Shown: positions 15,047 through 23,870, counted from the stretch's first letter. The stretch is 64,000 nt of DNA from Atopobiaceae bacterium UBA1367 (GCA_002305995.1 DBRN01000009.1:1-64000); one strand, 5' to 3'. Program-made: numbers and translations. The notes: generated by a model from the letters alone, not told the origin.

Positions 15047-16141
15047 TCACGAGCGCCGCGCTCGCGGATGCCTGATCATCCGCTCGTATCCCGCCATCAC
15101 GCGCAGTGCCTGGTGCTCGTCCTTCCAGCGCGTGGTGTCGAACAGGTATCGGAACAGGTCCAGGCGTCTGTCCCACAGGATCCCCTCCGAGGGCACGGGC
15201 TCGGTTCCCACGAGCTTGCCAAGCCGCTGGGCCTTGCGCTCGAAGCGATCGAAGCTCTTCGTGTCCTCGTAGCGAACGGTCACGATGTCGATCCCCTCGT
15301 CACGGATGATCTCCCGGCGCAGGTCGTCGGCCATCACCTTGAGCGCATCGATGGCCAGGCCGTCGTCCGAGGCACGCGCCGTCACAAAGTGATGCTGCTT
15401 GCTGTCGTACTCTCCGACCGCGATGACCTCGCCCCTGTCGCCACGGAACACCTCGTCACCGATGAGATAGCCCTTCCCCAAGGACCTGCTCGACCGCTCG
15501 GAGATCTCAAACCGCTCGTTGAGCAGCGGCTTCCTGATGCCAAAGCCGCCATCTCGCGACCGGAGCGTAAAGCTCAGGAACATGCTGGTCTCTCGCGGGG
15601 AGTCGGAGCCGTCGCGTATCTCGTCCACCATCCTTCGGGCAAGGCGGCATCCGTGCCTGCCCTTCGAGAGCGCCACGTAGGACGCGAGCCGCCCCCTGCT
15701 CGTCAGCGCCGGGGCGTTGCCGAAGTTCCCCGTCTGATGCGGGTCCATGCTGTAGGTCCCGCAGAGCTCGCAGGCCAGCTCGAGGAGGTGCCGAAGGTCC
15801 TCGCCACGGCCCAGCAGCACCAGGCAGAGCTCGGGCGAGCAGACGTACACACCACCCCCGAGCGAGCAGAACGAGCCGGGCGGCAGCGTGCCCTTGAGCA
15901 CGACGTGGTCGATCGAGGCGCACCTGTGCGCCTGCCTGGTATCCCCGACGACAACGTCGACCGGCACGTCCCCCAGCGCGCGGACCTCATCCAGCAGGCG
16001 GATCTCGCCCGCGCGACCTACGCAGCGCCCGAGGCTGGGCTGCCGGCCCTCGCGATCGGGCATCGCGCAGCCACCGAGGTTTGCCGTGCGCCACGTCAGC
16101 AGCGAGGTGACTGGCCCTAGGACATAGGCGACCTCTTCCAT
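15047..16141 (-). CDS. Hypothetical protein with C-terminal Vsr/DUF559-like endonuclease fold (364 aa)
   Basis: Not a named gene. The N-terminal ~220 residues have an AbiEi-like organisation (ALGDVPVDVVVGD, then a stretch recognising HCASIDHVVLKGTLPPGS). The C-terminal part shows the pattern of small PD-(D/E)XK nucleases related to Vsr: EVIAVGEYDSKQHHF, then D-L-R-R-E, then GIDIVTVRYEDTKS. Such proteins often occur in accessory regions of actinobacteria; enzymatic activity is not shown. Start at 16141 follows GGAGGAGG by 7 nt; a much longer upstream frame has no support. Divergent from the deoxyinosine glycosylase gene. Confidence 0.6.
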   Translation of the reverse strand: MEEVAYVLGPVTSLLTWRTANLGGCAMPDREGRQPSLGRCVGRAGEIRLLDEVRALGDVPVDVVVGDTRQAHRCASIDHVVLKGTLPPGSFCSLGGGVYVCSPELCLVLLGRGEDLRHLLELACELCGTYSMDPHQTGNFGNAPALTSRGRLASYVALSKGRHGCRLARRMVDEIRDGSDSPRETSMFLSFTLRSRDGGFGIRKPLLNERFEISERSSRSLGKGYLIGDEVFRGDRGEVIAVGEYDSKQHHFVTARASDDGLAIDALKVMADDLRREIIRDEGIDIVTVRYEDTKSFDRFERKAQRLGKLVGTEPVPSEGILWDRRLDLFRYLFDTTRWKDEHQALRVMAGYERMIRHPRARRS

Positions 16142-16294
16142 CACATGACCTCCTCCACGTCCGGCTGATGGGGCATATGGTCGCAGGTGCCGGTCGCATC
16201 TGACCACGCTCCCGGTCGCAGCGAGCTGGAGGTGGCCGTCAGAATGCGCGGCAGGGCGCATAAGGACAGGTAGATGACCACATGTGCGACAATG

Positions 16295-16333
16295 CTCCCA
16301 CGTGTGGTCGCCGCATGCGGCCACACGTGGGAG
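16295..16333. promoter_or_regulatory. Long perfect hairpin in the divergent promoter region
   Basis: CTCCCACGTGTGG (16295-16307) pairs exactly with 16321-16333, and the loop contains CCGCATGCGG, itself a palindrome. It lies between the divergent nuclease-like gene (start 16141) and glycosylase gene (start 16379). It could be an operator shared by both or an RNA hairpin in the glycosylase leader. Confidence 0.55.
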
Positions 16334-16378
16334 ATGGCTGCAGAGAATCTCCAGACTTGGCGGGCGAAAGGGGGAGGG

Positions 16379-16879
16379 ATGGCACTCGAGAGGGTCGTGT
16401 CCTTTGGACCGGTGATCTGGCCGGACAGCCGCATCCTGATCCTGGGAACGGTGCCCAGCCCTGCGTCGCGTGAGAACCGGATCAACTACGGAAATCCTCG
16501 GAATCGGTTCTGGCCGGTGTTGGCGGGCCTCTGGGACGAGACGGACCCACGGACGAACGAGGGGAGATATGACCTGCTCAGGAGACGCCACGTCGCGCTC
16601 TGGGACGTGCTGGAAAGCTGCGAGATACGAGGCGCGAGCGACGCGTCGATAGCAAACCCTCTGCCGAACGACATATCGCGCGCGCTGAGGCAGGCGCCGA
16701 TCGAGGCGGTGTTCACCACCGGGGGCACGGCGACGCGCCTGTACCGCAAGCTGTGCGAACCGGTCTGTGGGGTGCCGTGCGTTGGCCTTCCGTCGACCAG
16801 CCCGGCCAATGCCTCGTGGTCCGTCGAGCGCCTTGCAAAGGCCTACCGGATCGTGAGGGAGGCGGCTGACGCCACCTGA
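16379..16879 (+). CDS. DNA-deoxyinosine (hypoxanthine) glycosylase, UDG superfamily family 6 (166 aa)
   Basis: Removes deaminated adenine (hypoxanthine) from DNA to begin base excision repair, by family. Motif A region LILGTVPSPASRENRINYGN followed by PRNRFWPVLAGLW is diagnostic of this clade; the C-terminal loop LPSTSPANASWS occupies the leucine-loop motif position. Start at 16379 follows GGGGGAGGG. A longer frame back to 16274 passes through the hairpin and is unlikely. Followed by repeat locus B and the convergent tatD gene. Confidence 0.88.
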   Translation: MALERVVSFGPVIWPDSRILILGTVPSPASRENRINYGNPRNRFWPVLAGLWDETDPRTNEGRYDLLRRRHVALWDVLESCEIRGASDASIANPLPNDISRALRQAPIEAVFTTGGTATRLYRKLCEPVCGVPCVGLPSTSPANASWSVERLAKAYRIVREAADAT

Positions 16880-16887
16880 CGGAGACT

Positions 16888-17060
16888 GATTGTCTGCACT
16901 TTTTCATGACGCGCACGATCGACCCCACCGACAAATCAATTCATCTGCAGTTTTTGACCACCTACAAACTGCATACACAACCAGCGGGCTCGAAAAGTAC
17001 CGACAAACCCAACTTCCAGCCTTTGGGACGGCAGCAAGCCACCGACAAATCGATTTAGGC
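16888..17060. repeat. Palindromic repeat locus B, related to locus A
   Basis: ACAAATCAATTCAT at 16931 and ACAAATCGATTTAG at 17045 are degenerate copies of the locus A palindrome, again 114 bp apart. GTCTGCACTTTTTC (16892-16905, inverted) and CGAAAAGTACCGACAAA (16991-17007) match the second locus A motif. TGCAGTTT (16946-16953) and AAACTGCA (16966-16973) form a hairpin between. The locus occupies the gap between convergent glycosylase and tatD genes. Confidence 0.65.
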
Positions 17061-17080
17061 AGGAACGAGGCGCAGCGAGC

Positions 17081-18103
17081 CTACGAACCCGCGTGCAGGC
17101 CAAAGAGCCGCCGGGCATTTGCCCAGAGGTCCGCATAGGTCCGCTCGGCGGAGCAGACGCCAGCCTCCGCCCTCACGCGAGCGACCACGGCTGCCGAGAA
17201 TGCGACCATCGCAGGCTCGCATTCCATGCCCCGCAGGGGCACTGGTGCCATATACGGGCTATCCGTCTCGGAGAGCAGCAGGTGGGAGGGGCAGGCCACA
17301 GCGGCACCTCGGATGTCATCCGATCGGGGGAAGGTGACGGCCCCGCCAAAGGCCACAGAGCAGCCCATGTCCACGAATGGCCTCATGACCTCGGCGTTCG
17401 ACGTATAGCAGTGAAGATCGCATCCCGCTGCGGGCACCCCCTCGCGTATGAGGATGCGCGTCGCGTCGACGTGTGCGGTCGCTCCCTCGTCGCCGTCGGC
17501 GTCGCGGATGTGCAGCTCGACCGGAAGGCCAAGCTCATGGGCCATCCGCAGCTGCTCCACGAAGGCCCTCCTCTGCTCGCTGGGGTCAGTCCGGTTGTGG
17601 GGCCCATAGTCGAGGCCGATCTCGCCCATCCCCACCGCGCGTGAGCTCGCCAGCAGGCGCCCGAGCGCCTCGTGCGCCTCGTGGCTCCCGTTGAACTCGG
17701 CGGCTCCATACGGATGCACGCCTGCCCAGATGCGCACGTTGCCCATCAGCTCGTAGGCGTCGCCTCCCTGGGGGCGCACGCCCCAGGCCAGCAGCTCGTC
17801 CACCTTCGCGACGGAGGACTCCACCCAACGGTCGAGGTCGGAGAGCACCTTCGCCGGGTCGTGCCCATCGCCGACAGGGTCGATCGGCACGCCCAGCAGC
17901 GCCACGCCTGCCATCGAGGCACGTGCAAGCGCCATGGCCGGGTCATGCTCGCGAAAGTGCGTGAGGTGCCCATGCGTGTCCGCAAGCGGAGCCGACGCCG
18001 GGGGCAGCTCGATCGCATGGCCCCTGGCATCGTGGAACAGGTAGGCGTCCTCGCGTGTCAGCGCCGCAAGCTCCGCAACCGTGCGGCGATGCCTCTTGGA
18101 CAT
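17081..18103 (-). CDS. tatD: TatD family metal-dependent deoxyribonuclease (340 aa)
   Basis: TatD-type TIM-barrel hydrolase with the metal-binding motifs ADTHGHLTH, MGEIGLDYG, ELHIRDADGD and SETDSPYMAP. Family members act as 3'-5' DNA/RNA exonucleases in repair. The 340-aa length exceeds the common 260 aa: about 40 extra N-terminal residues and insertions in the barrel (for example RWVESSVAKVDELLAWGVRP). Start at 18103 follows GGAGGTAGCC; that Shine-Dalgarno contains the stop codon of rsmA, so the two are tightly coupled (2-bp gap). Part of a metG-rsmA-tatD set common in Gram-positive bacteria. Confidence 0.9.
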   Translation of the reverse strand: MSKRHRRTVAELAALTREDAYLFHDARGHAIELPPASAPLADTHGHLTHFREHDPAMALARASMAGVALLGVPIDPVGDGHDPAKVLSDLDRWVESSVAKVDELLAWGVRPQGGDAYELMGNVRIWAGVHPYGAAEFNGSHEAHEALGRLLASSRAVGMGEIGLDYGPHNRTDPSEQRRAFVEQLRMAHELGLPVELHIRDADGDEGATAHVDATRILIREGVPAAGCDLHCYTSNAEVMRPFVDMGCSVAFGGAVTFPRSDDIRGAAVACPSHLLLSETDSPYMAPVPLRGMECEPAMVAFSAAVVARVRAEAGVCSAERTYADLWANARRLFGLHAGS

Positions 18104-18105
18104 GG

Positions 18106-19011
18106 CTACCTCCATCCCAGGGCAGCGGCGAGACGCACGAAGTCGTCCGGCGCAAGCGTCTCGGCACGGGCGCGGGGGTCTATCCCCGATCGGGAGAGGG
18201 CCTCGTCCAGCTCGGGCTTGCCAAACCCGCTCGACCCCATGGAGTTGCGTATGGTCTTGCGACGCTGGGCGAACGCGGCATCGATCACCTGTGCGCACCA
18301 GGCGACCTGCGCGGGCGAGAGGGAGGCGCCGGTGGCGGGATCATCGAGGGAAGCGCGATCGAGGCGGATGACGGCGGAGTCCACGTGGGGGGCAGGCATG
18401 AAGCTGCCCGGCCCGACCTCGAAGCGACCAGTCGGCCGGGCGTGCAGGGCAAGCTTGGCCGTGTACCCGCCATACTCCTTGGTGCCTGGGATGGCGCCCA
18501 TGCGATCGGCGACCTCGGCCTGCACCATGACCACCGCGCGCCACACCGAGGGCATCCGCTCGAAGGTGCGCAGCACCATCGTCGCGGCCACCTGATACGG
18601 AAGGTTCGAGACCAGCTTGGTGGGAGCGGGATCGAGCCCTTCGATGCCCAGCGCCGCGACCGAGGCACGCAGGTCGTCGAGGCCCACGCGCAGGGCGTCG
18701 CCCATCACCAGGGCAAAGCGCTCGGAGTCCTGGGCACAGGTCTCGGCCAGCACGGCCTCGAGCCCACGGTCGGCCTCCACCGACGCGACGGCCCCGGCCA
18801 TGGGAAGCATCGCCACCGTCAGCGTTCCGATGCCTGGGCCGACCTCGAGGACGACGTCGCCGCCGGCCAGCTCGGCAAGGTCGAGCGTCCTGCCGACGAC
18901 GGTGTCGTCTATCAGGAAGTTCTGTCCCAGGTGGTGCTTGGCGACGAGGCCGTGCCTCTCGAGCACCCTCCGCGTCTCGCGCGGGCTGGCGAGCCAGGAA
19001 TGCACGGACAT
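18106..19011 (-). CDS. rsmA: 16S rRNA adenine N6-dimethyltransferase RsmA/KsgA (301 aa)
   Basis: Dimethylates A1518 and A1519 of 16S rRNA (E. coli numbering) late in 30S assembly. SAM-binding motifs: LGQNFLIDDTVV at the N-terminus, VVLEVGPGIGTLT (motif I), SVEADRGL (motif II), and the catalytic NLPYQVAATMV. Normal length. C-terminal basic helix domain includes AQRRKTIRNSM. Located between metG and tatD on the same strand. Confidence 0.95.
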   Translation of the reverse strand: MSVHSWLASPRETRRVLERHGLVAKHHLGQNFLIDDTVVGRTLDLAELAGGDVVLEVGPGIGTLTVAMLPMAGAVASVEADRGLEAVLAETCAQDSERFALVMGDALRVGLDDLRASVAALGIEGLDPAPTKLVSNLPYQVAATMVLRTFERMPSVWRAVVMVQAEVADRMGAIPGTKEYGGYTAKLALHARPTGRFEVGPGSFMPAPHVDSAVIRLDRASLDDPATGASLSPAQVAWCAQVIDAAFAQRRKTIRNSMGSSGFGKPELDEALSRSGIDPRARAETLAPDDFVRLAAALGWR

Positions 19012-19098
19012 CGGCCTCCTTATGCCGCGAGGGGCAGGGGCGTCCCGGCACAGCGCCCTTCTGTGGGCATGCCAAGCCCCGCATCCCTGCCTAGGAAC

Positions 19099-20697
19099 CT
19101 ACTTGCCCTGCAGGCGGGGAAAGAGCGCGTCGCCCTTGCTCACGGGCACGCCGCCCAGCAGGCCTCCCCATGCGCAGGTGGACAGGAGCTCGTCAGTGCC
19201 GATCTCGTCGGCAAGCGACAGGCGCCGCAGAACCTCGGCAGAGGTCTCGGGCATGAAGGGTGCCAGCAGGTGGGCGCAGATGCGGATGGACTCGAGCAGG
19301 CCGGCGATGATGGCCACCAGCTCGCCAACGCGTCCGGGGTCCTTGGCCACCGTCCAGGGGGCAGAGTCCTCAATGTAGTGGTTGGCGGCATGCACCAGCT
19401 CCATCACCACGTCCTTGGCCTGACCGTACTCGACGCGATCCATGTGCGCGCAGTAGCGCTCGACGATGCCGCAGGCGATGTCGCGCAACGGGCTGGGATC
19501 ATCCGCCCAGCCCTCGGCGAGCTCGGGGGTCCTTCCGTCGAAGTACGTGACGCTCATGTTGAGCGCACGGGAGACCAGGTTGCCCCAGCTGTTGGCGAGG
19601 TCGGCGTTGTAGACCTGCTGCATGCGGCCATAGGAGATGCCGCCGTCCTCGCCGGGTACGCAGTCGGTCATGAAGTAGTAGCGGTAGCCCTCGACGCCCA
19701 TCAGGTCGATGACGTCCTGTGGGGCGATGGCGTTGCCCAGCGACTTCGACATCTTGATGTTCTTGCCCGTCTCGTCGTCGCGCACCATGAGGAAGCCGTG
19801 CGCGAACACGTGCTCGGGCAGCGCCTCGCCGATGGCCATGAGCATGGCCGGCCAGATGACGCAGTGGAAGCGAATGATGTCCTTGCCCACCACATGGAAC
19901 TGCGCGGGCCAGCGACGCGCGTACTCGTCGGCCATGGCAGGATCGCCAAAGCCCACGGCCGTGGCGTAGTTGAGCAGGGCGTCGAACCACACGTAGGTCA
20001 CGTGGCCCTCGTCGAAGGGCACGGGGATGCCCCAGTCGAAGCTGGTGCGGCTCACCGAGATGTCGCGCAGGCCGCCCTGGACGAAGGCGCGGATCTCGCG
20101 CATGCGGAAGTCGGGCATCACGAACTCGGGGTTTTGGTCATAGAGGGCGAGCAGCCTGTCCTGGAAGGCCGAGAGCCTGAAGAACCAGGACTCCTCCTGC
20201 ACGCGCTGCAGCGGGCGGCCGCAGTCGGGGCAGAGGTGCTGGCCCTCGGTGTGACGCTCCTCGTCGGCCTTGGAGACCTGCGTCTCGGTGAAGTAGGTCT
20301 CATCGGGCACGCAGTACCAGCCGTCGTAGGAACCCTTGTAGATGTGACCAGCGTCCCTCATGCGGACCCAGAGGTCCTGGACAGCGGTGACCTGGCGCTG
20401 CTCGGTGGTGCGGATGAAGTCGTCGTTGCTGATCTCGAGCGTGTGCCAGGTCTCGTGGAAGGCAGGGGCCAGCGAGTCGCACCACTCCTGCGGGGTCATG
20501 CCATGCTCCTCGGCGGCCAGCTGGACCTTCTCGCCGTGCTCATCGAGGCCGGTGAGGAACTTGACATCATAGCCGACCGAGCGCTTGTAGCGGGCCATCA
20601 CGTCGCACAGGATGGTGCAGTACGCGGTCCCCAGGTGCGGGGCGGCATTGACGTAGTAGATGGGGGTGGTGATGTAGAAGCTGGGCTTGTCTGCCAT
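19099..20697 (-). CDS. metG: Methionyl-tRNA synthetase (532 aa)
   Basis: Class I aminoacyl-tRNA synthetase. HIGH-type motif AAPHLGTAY, KMSKS motif in KNIKMSKSLGNAI, and an inserted single zinc knuckle (CPDCGRPLQ). The C-terminal anticodon-binding helices are present. There is no C-terminal tRNA-binding (Arc1p-like) domain, as in other short bacterial forms. Start at 20697 is preceded by AGGAGG 6 nt upstream; the longer frame to 20745 is unneeded. Confidence 0.95.
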   Translation of the reverse strand: MADKPSFYITTPIYYVNAAPHLGTAYCTILCDVMARYKRSVGYDVKFLTGLDEHGEKVQLAAEEHGMTPQEWCDSLAPAFHETWHTLEISNDDFIRTTEQRQVTAVQDLWVRMRDAGHIYKGSYDGWYCVPDETYFTETQVSKADEERHTEGQHLCPDCGRPLQRVQEESWFFRLSAFQDRLLALYDQNPEFVMPDFRMREIRAFVQGGLRDISVSRTSFDWGIPVPFDEGHVTYVWFDALLNYATAVGFGDPAMADEYARRWPAQFHVVGKDIIRFHCVIWPAMLMAIGEALPEHVFAHGFLMVRDDETGKNIKMSKSLGNAIAPQDVIDLMGVEGYRYYFMTDCVPGEDGGISYGRMQQVYNADLANSWGNLVSRALNMSVTYFDGRTPELAEGWADDPSPLRDIACGIVERYCAHMDRVEYGQAKDVVMELVHAANHYIEDSAPWTVAKDPGRVGELVAIIAGLLESIRICAHLLAPFMPETSAEVLRRLSLADEIGTDELLSTCAWGGLLGGVPVSKGDALFPRLQGK

Positions 20698-20778
20698 GGA
20701 CGTCCTCCTGATGACGAAGGTTGCAACTTGCCCAGTGTACGCCAACTCGCCCTGCGGCGCGAGGGGCGGCGGGGGCGG

Positions 20779-21639
20779 CTACGCCTCGTCGGAGAGGCCC
20801 ACGATGCGGTCGTAGACCTCCGAGCGGGGAAGGCCCAGTTCGCGCGACAGGCGCTTGGCCAGGCGCGCCTTGCCCTCGCCGGCAGACAGGCCGGCGGCGA
20901 TGGCATCGTCGAGCGAGGTCGCGGGGACGGCCGGTGAGGAGAGGCCGCCCTCCCCTGCCACGGGGCCCTCGACAACGAGCACGCACTCGCCGCGCAACGC
21001 AGCCCGCTCGGAGACGAGCGAAGCGACCTCGGGCGCACGGCCGCGCACGACCTCCTCGTGCAGCTTGGTGAGCTCGCGCACCAGGGCGACGCGGCGCAGC
21101 GGGAAGACCTCGGCCAGCACGGCGAGCGTGGCGACCACGCGGTGGGGCGACTCGTAGAGCACGAGCGTGGCGGGTATGGGTGCCAGCTCGCGCAGGCGCG
21201 CGAGCTGGGCGCCCCTTTTGCGCGGCAGGAATCCCTCGAAGAAGAAGCGCTCCATGGGAAGCCCGGATGCCACGAGCGCGCAGATGACCGCAGACGGGCC
21301 GGGGATGACCTCCACGCGGATGCCGGCGTCGAGGGCCGCGTCGACCAGGCGCTGGCCGGGGTCGGACACGCCGGGCATGCCCGCGTCGGACACGAACGAG
21401 ACGTGCTCGCCTGAGGCAAGGCGTCCGAGCGTCGCCTCGATCCGGCGTGCCAGGACGTTCTCGTCGGCGCGCTGCAGCGGCACGCGAATGCCAAAGTGCG
21501 CGAGGAGGCGCGCGGTCACCCGCGTGTCCTCGCACAGGATGACGTCGGAGTCGCGCAGCGTCTCGACCGCGCGCGGCGAGGCGTCGGAGAGGTTGCCGAT
21601 GGGCGTGCCCACCATCGAGAGCAGGCCCTCCGAGGCCAT
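20779..21639 (-). CDS. rsmI: 16S rRNA (cytidine-1402-2'-O)-methyltransferase RsmI (286 aa)
   Basis: Tetrapyrrole-methylase fold. Signature stretches: MVGTPIGNLSDASPRAVETL, CEDTRVTARLLAHF, VSFVSDAGMPGVSDPGQRLV, VEVIPGPSAVICALVASGLP, FFFEGFLPRKRGAQ and YESPHRV. Methylates C1402 of 16S rRNA at the 2'-O position. The start codon shares one base with the stop of the upstream GH5-like gene (TGATG), so translation is coupled to that gene. Confidence 0.94.
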   Translation of the reverse strand: MASEGLLSMVGTPIGNLSDASPRAVETLRDSDVILCEDTRVTARLLAHFGIRVPLQRADENVLARRIEATLGRLASGEHVSFVSDAGMPGVSDPGQRLVDAALDAGIRVEVIPGPSAVICALVASGLPMERFFFEGFLPRKRGAQLARLRELAPIPATLVLYESPHRVVATLAVLAEVFPLRRVALVRELTKLHEEVVRGRAPEVASLVSERAALRGECVLVVEGPVAGEGGLSSPAVPATSLDDAIAAGLSAGEGKARLAKRLSRELGLPRSEVYDRIVGLSDEA

Positions 21640-22682
21640 CAGGTGAGCATCCTTCGCTCGAACGTCGCCAAGGCCACGCGCGCGTCCCAGCCGACCAGGC
21701 GGCCGGAGGTCTTCCAGGTCTGGAAGAACCAGCCCGGGCAGCGCGCGAACGCCGTCAGCTGCTCGGAGACGTACACGCGTGCCAGGGCGATCTGGCCCTC
21801 GGGCGTCATCATCGCGTCGGCGTAGGGCAGCGAGGCCGACCACTTGCCCACCATGGTGGGCAAGCCGCTGCGGCGGGCCTTGTCCAGATAGGCACGAGAC
21901 TTGTCGACCAGCCCGCGCACGGCGGAGGGCCCCGACGCGTCGACGTGATCGGTATGGTGGAAGAGGTGGCAGTCGAGCCATACGTTGCGATAGGCGTCCT
22001 GCGCCATGAAGCTGCGCCACGCCTCGGGACGGCCGGCGTCGGGAAGCACCACGAGCGCGTCGCCGCCCGCAATCGTGCGGACGGTGTCATACGCATCGCG
22101 ATAGTAGTTGCGCAGCAGGTGCAGGGGCACGCCGTCAGTGACCGTGAAGCCCCTGCGGGTCTGGGCGACCGGGTCGTCGGCGACCTCGATGCCCAGGAAG
22201 CCGATGCGCGTGGCGTAGCGCTTCGTCAGGGCGGCGATCACATTGAGCAGGTCCTCGCGGTATGCCTTGAAGTCTCCCTGGTTGCGCACGAGCGAGGACG
22301 CCTCGCTGGGAGCACCAGGGGAGACGGCGAGCACGGGCAGCACGCCCAGGCCGACCTCCTCCGCCCAGTCGAAGGCATTGTCGACATGCGTGACGCAGCC
22401 CACGTACGGACCAGGCTCGGGACCCTGCTGGCCAAAGGCGTACCAGGGTATGGGTAGGCGCACCGCGTTGAAGCCGCGCGACGCGATCTGGGTGAAGTCG
22501 GACTGCGACATGAAGCCCTCGCGATGCCGCTCCACGAGCTCCTGATAGCGATGCCTGCCGACAGACGCCATGAGCGTCGGCTCGTCGAGCGCGCCAGAGT
22601 CGGCAAAGAGCTCCGGCGTGACCCAGGAGTCGAGCGTGAGCCAGCCGGAGAGGTTGACCCCATGAAATGCGCGAATCTGCAT
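21639..22682 (-). CDS. GH5-fold glycoside hydrolase homologue lacking both catalytic glutamates (347 aa)
   Basis: The fold resembles GH5 glucanases (exo-1,3-glucanase type): HGVNLSGWLTLDSWVTPELF, RGFNAVRLPIPWYAF, GFLGIEVADDP, NVWLDCHLFHH, MVGKWSASLPYADA, and GWFFQTWKT. In active enzymes the acid/base lies in NEP and the nucleophile in GEWS. Here the first is D-D-P (D170) and the second G-K-W-S (K280; codon AAG at 21845-21843). Both catalytic residues are therefore lost while the rest of the barrel looks intact. No signal peptide, so cytoplasmic. The gene is the first of a coupled pair with rsmI. Likely a carbohydrate-binding or regulatory pseudoenzyme. Confidence 0.82.
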   Translation of the reverse strand: MQIRAFHGVNLSGWLTLDSWVTPELFADSGALDEPTLMASVGRHRYQELVERHREGFMSQSDFTQIASRGFNAVRLPIPWYAFGQQGPEPGPYVGCVTHVDNAFDWAEEVGLGVLPVLAVSPGAPSEASSLVRNQGDFKAYREDLLNVIAALTKRYATRIGFLGIEVADDPVAQTRRGFTVTDGVPLHLLRNYYRDAYDTVRTIAGGDALVVLPDAGRPEAWRSFMAQDAYRNVWLDCHLFHHTDHVDASGPSAVRGLVDKSRAYLDKARRSGLPTMVGKWSASLPYADAMMTPEGQIALARVYVSEQLTAFARCPGWFFQTWKTSGRLVGWDARVALATFERRMLT

Positions 22683-22984
22683 CCCGCCCCCGTTCTGCGG
22701 ATACGGACCTCGGTCCCTTCCTTCGGGTTCGAGTATACGACGGACGGGTGGCGCAGGCACCACAGACGGTACCATTTGCGTATTCGTAAGACATTTCTCA
22801 CGACGTGGCGCCTTCCGCGACCGCTCGCGGCGCCTGGGTCTCGCCCGCGCTCGGGGCGCACATGCAGCTGGTGGGCATGCAGGAAATACGAAGCTCGCGC
22901 CGGGCACGACGTGCCCCCATGCGACTGGGGTACCATGACCCCGTCATGTCATGTGCCGACGGGCACGCAGGCAAGGAGGTCATC
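22683..22984. promoter_or_regulatory. Divergent promoter region between GH5-like and SDR genes
   Basis: A TATACT -10-like hexamer (minus strand, 22738-22733) lies about 50 bp before the GH5-like start; its -35 is unclear. The SDR side shows a small GGGCAC/GTGCCC dyad at 22902-22916 and GGAGG at the gene start. No coding sequence is supported in this 300-bp stretch. Confidence 0.45.
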
Positions 22985-23761
22985 ATGGATCGCAACTACT
23001 TCAACCTCGAGGGACAGGTCGCACTCGTCACCGGCTGCTCCGGCGGCCTCGGCGTCCAGATGGCCAAGGCGCTGGCCTTCCAAGGCGCCAACATCGTGGC
23101 CGTCGCCCGCCGCATGGACAAGCTCGAGGCCGTCTGCGCCGAGATCGTCGAGGAGTTCGGCGTAAAAGCCCTCCCCGTCCAGTGCGACATCACCTCCACC
23201 GAGGCTGTCGAAGCCGCCGTGGATGCAGCGCTTGCTGAGTTCGGCCGCATCGATATCCTCATCAACAATGCCGGCACCGGTGCCATCGCCCCCGCCGAGG
23301 ACATCACCGACGAGCAGTTTGGCAACGAGATGGAGATCGACCTCTTCGGCTCCTTCCGAGTGGCCCGCGCCTGCGCCAAGAAGGCCATGATCCCCGCCAA
23401 CTATGGCCGCATCATCAACATCGCCTCCATGTACGGTCTCGTGGGTAACATGGTGGCCGGCTCCAGCCCCTACCATGCGGCCAAGGGCGGTGTCGTGAAC
23501 CTGACCCGCGCGCTCGCAGCCGAGTGGGGCAAGTACAACATCACCGTCAACTCCATCTGCCCGGGTTACTTCTACACTGACCTTACCGAGGAGACCCTCA
23601 ACAGCGACTTCTTCCAGGAGCACGCCAAGCGTACCATCCCCGAGGGCCGCTACGGCAACGAGGGAGAGCTTGACGGCCTTGCCATCCTGCTCGCATCTCC
23701 CGCCTGCAGCTACCTCACCGGCCAGAACATCGCCGTCGACGGTGGCTACACCTGCATCTAG
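22985..23761 (+). CDS. Short-chain dehydrogenase/reductase, gluconate 5-dehydrogenase-like (258 aa)
   Basis: Classical SDR: cofactor motif VTGCSGGLGVQMAKA, NNAG in ILINNAGTGAIAPAED, catalytic region NIASMYGLVG and YHAAKGGVVNLTRALA, and C-terminal GQNIAVDGGYTC. Oxidises or reduces an alcohol/keto group using NAD(P)H. The motif layout is closest to gluconate 5-dehydrogenase or 3-oxoacyl-ACP reductase-like sugar SDRs; the substrate is not fixed by sequence. Start at 22985 follows GGAGGTCATC. Monocistronic with a strong terminator, the only plus-strand gene between 17 and 34 kb. Confidence 0.85.
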   Translation: MDRNYFNLEGQVALVTGCSGGLGVQMAKALAFQGANIVAVARRMDKLEAVCAEIVEEFGVKALPVQCDITSTEAVEAAVDAALAEFGRIDILINNAGTGAIAPAEDITDEQFGNEMEIDLFGSFRVARACAKKAMIPANYGRIINIASMYGLVGNMVAGSSPYHAAKGGVVNLTRALAAEWGKYNITVNSICPGYFYTDLTEETLNSDFFQEHAKRTIPEGRYGNEGELDGLAILLASPACSYLTGQNIAVDGGYTCI

Positions 23762-23811
23762 GGCTTGCGGCAACAGCTCGCTCGCGCATGGGCGAGGATC
23801 CTGCGTTACCT

Positions 23812-23838
23812 GCGGCGCTTCGGCGCCGCTCTCTTTTT
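23812..23838 (+). terminator. Rho-independent terminator after the SDR gene
   Basis: GCGGCGC (23812-23818), TTCG loop, GCGCCGC (23823-23829), then TCTCTTTTT. Textbook intrinsic terminator on the plus strand. Confidence 0.92.
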
Positions 23839-23870
23839 GTCCGGATCGGCTGCCCGCCCGTCTTGGTCAG

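Noticed and set aside
18055..20937. 960-aa plus frame opposite rsmA and metG
   Set aside because: Antisense shadow spanning two well-supported minus genes.
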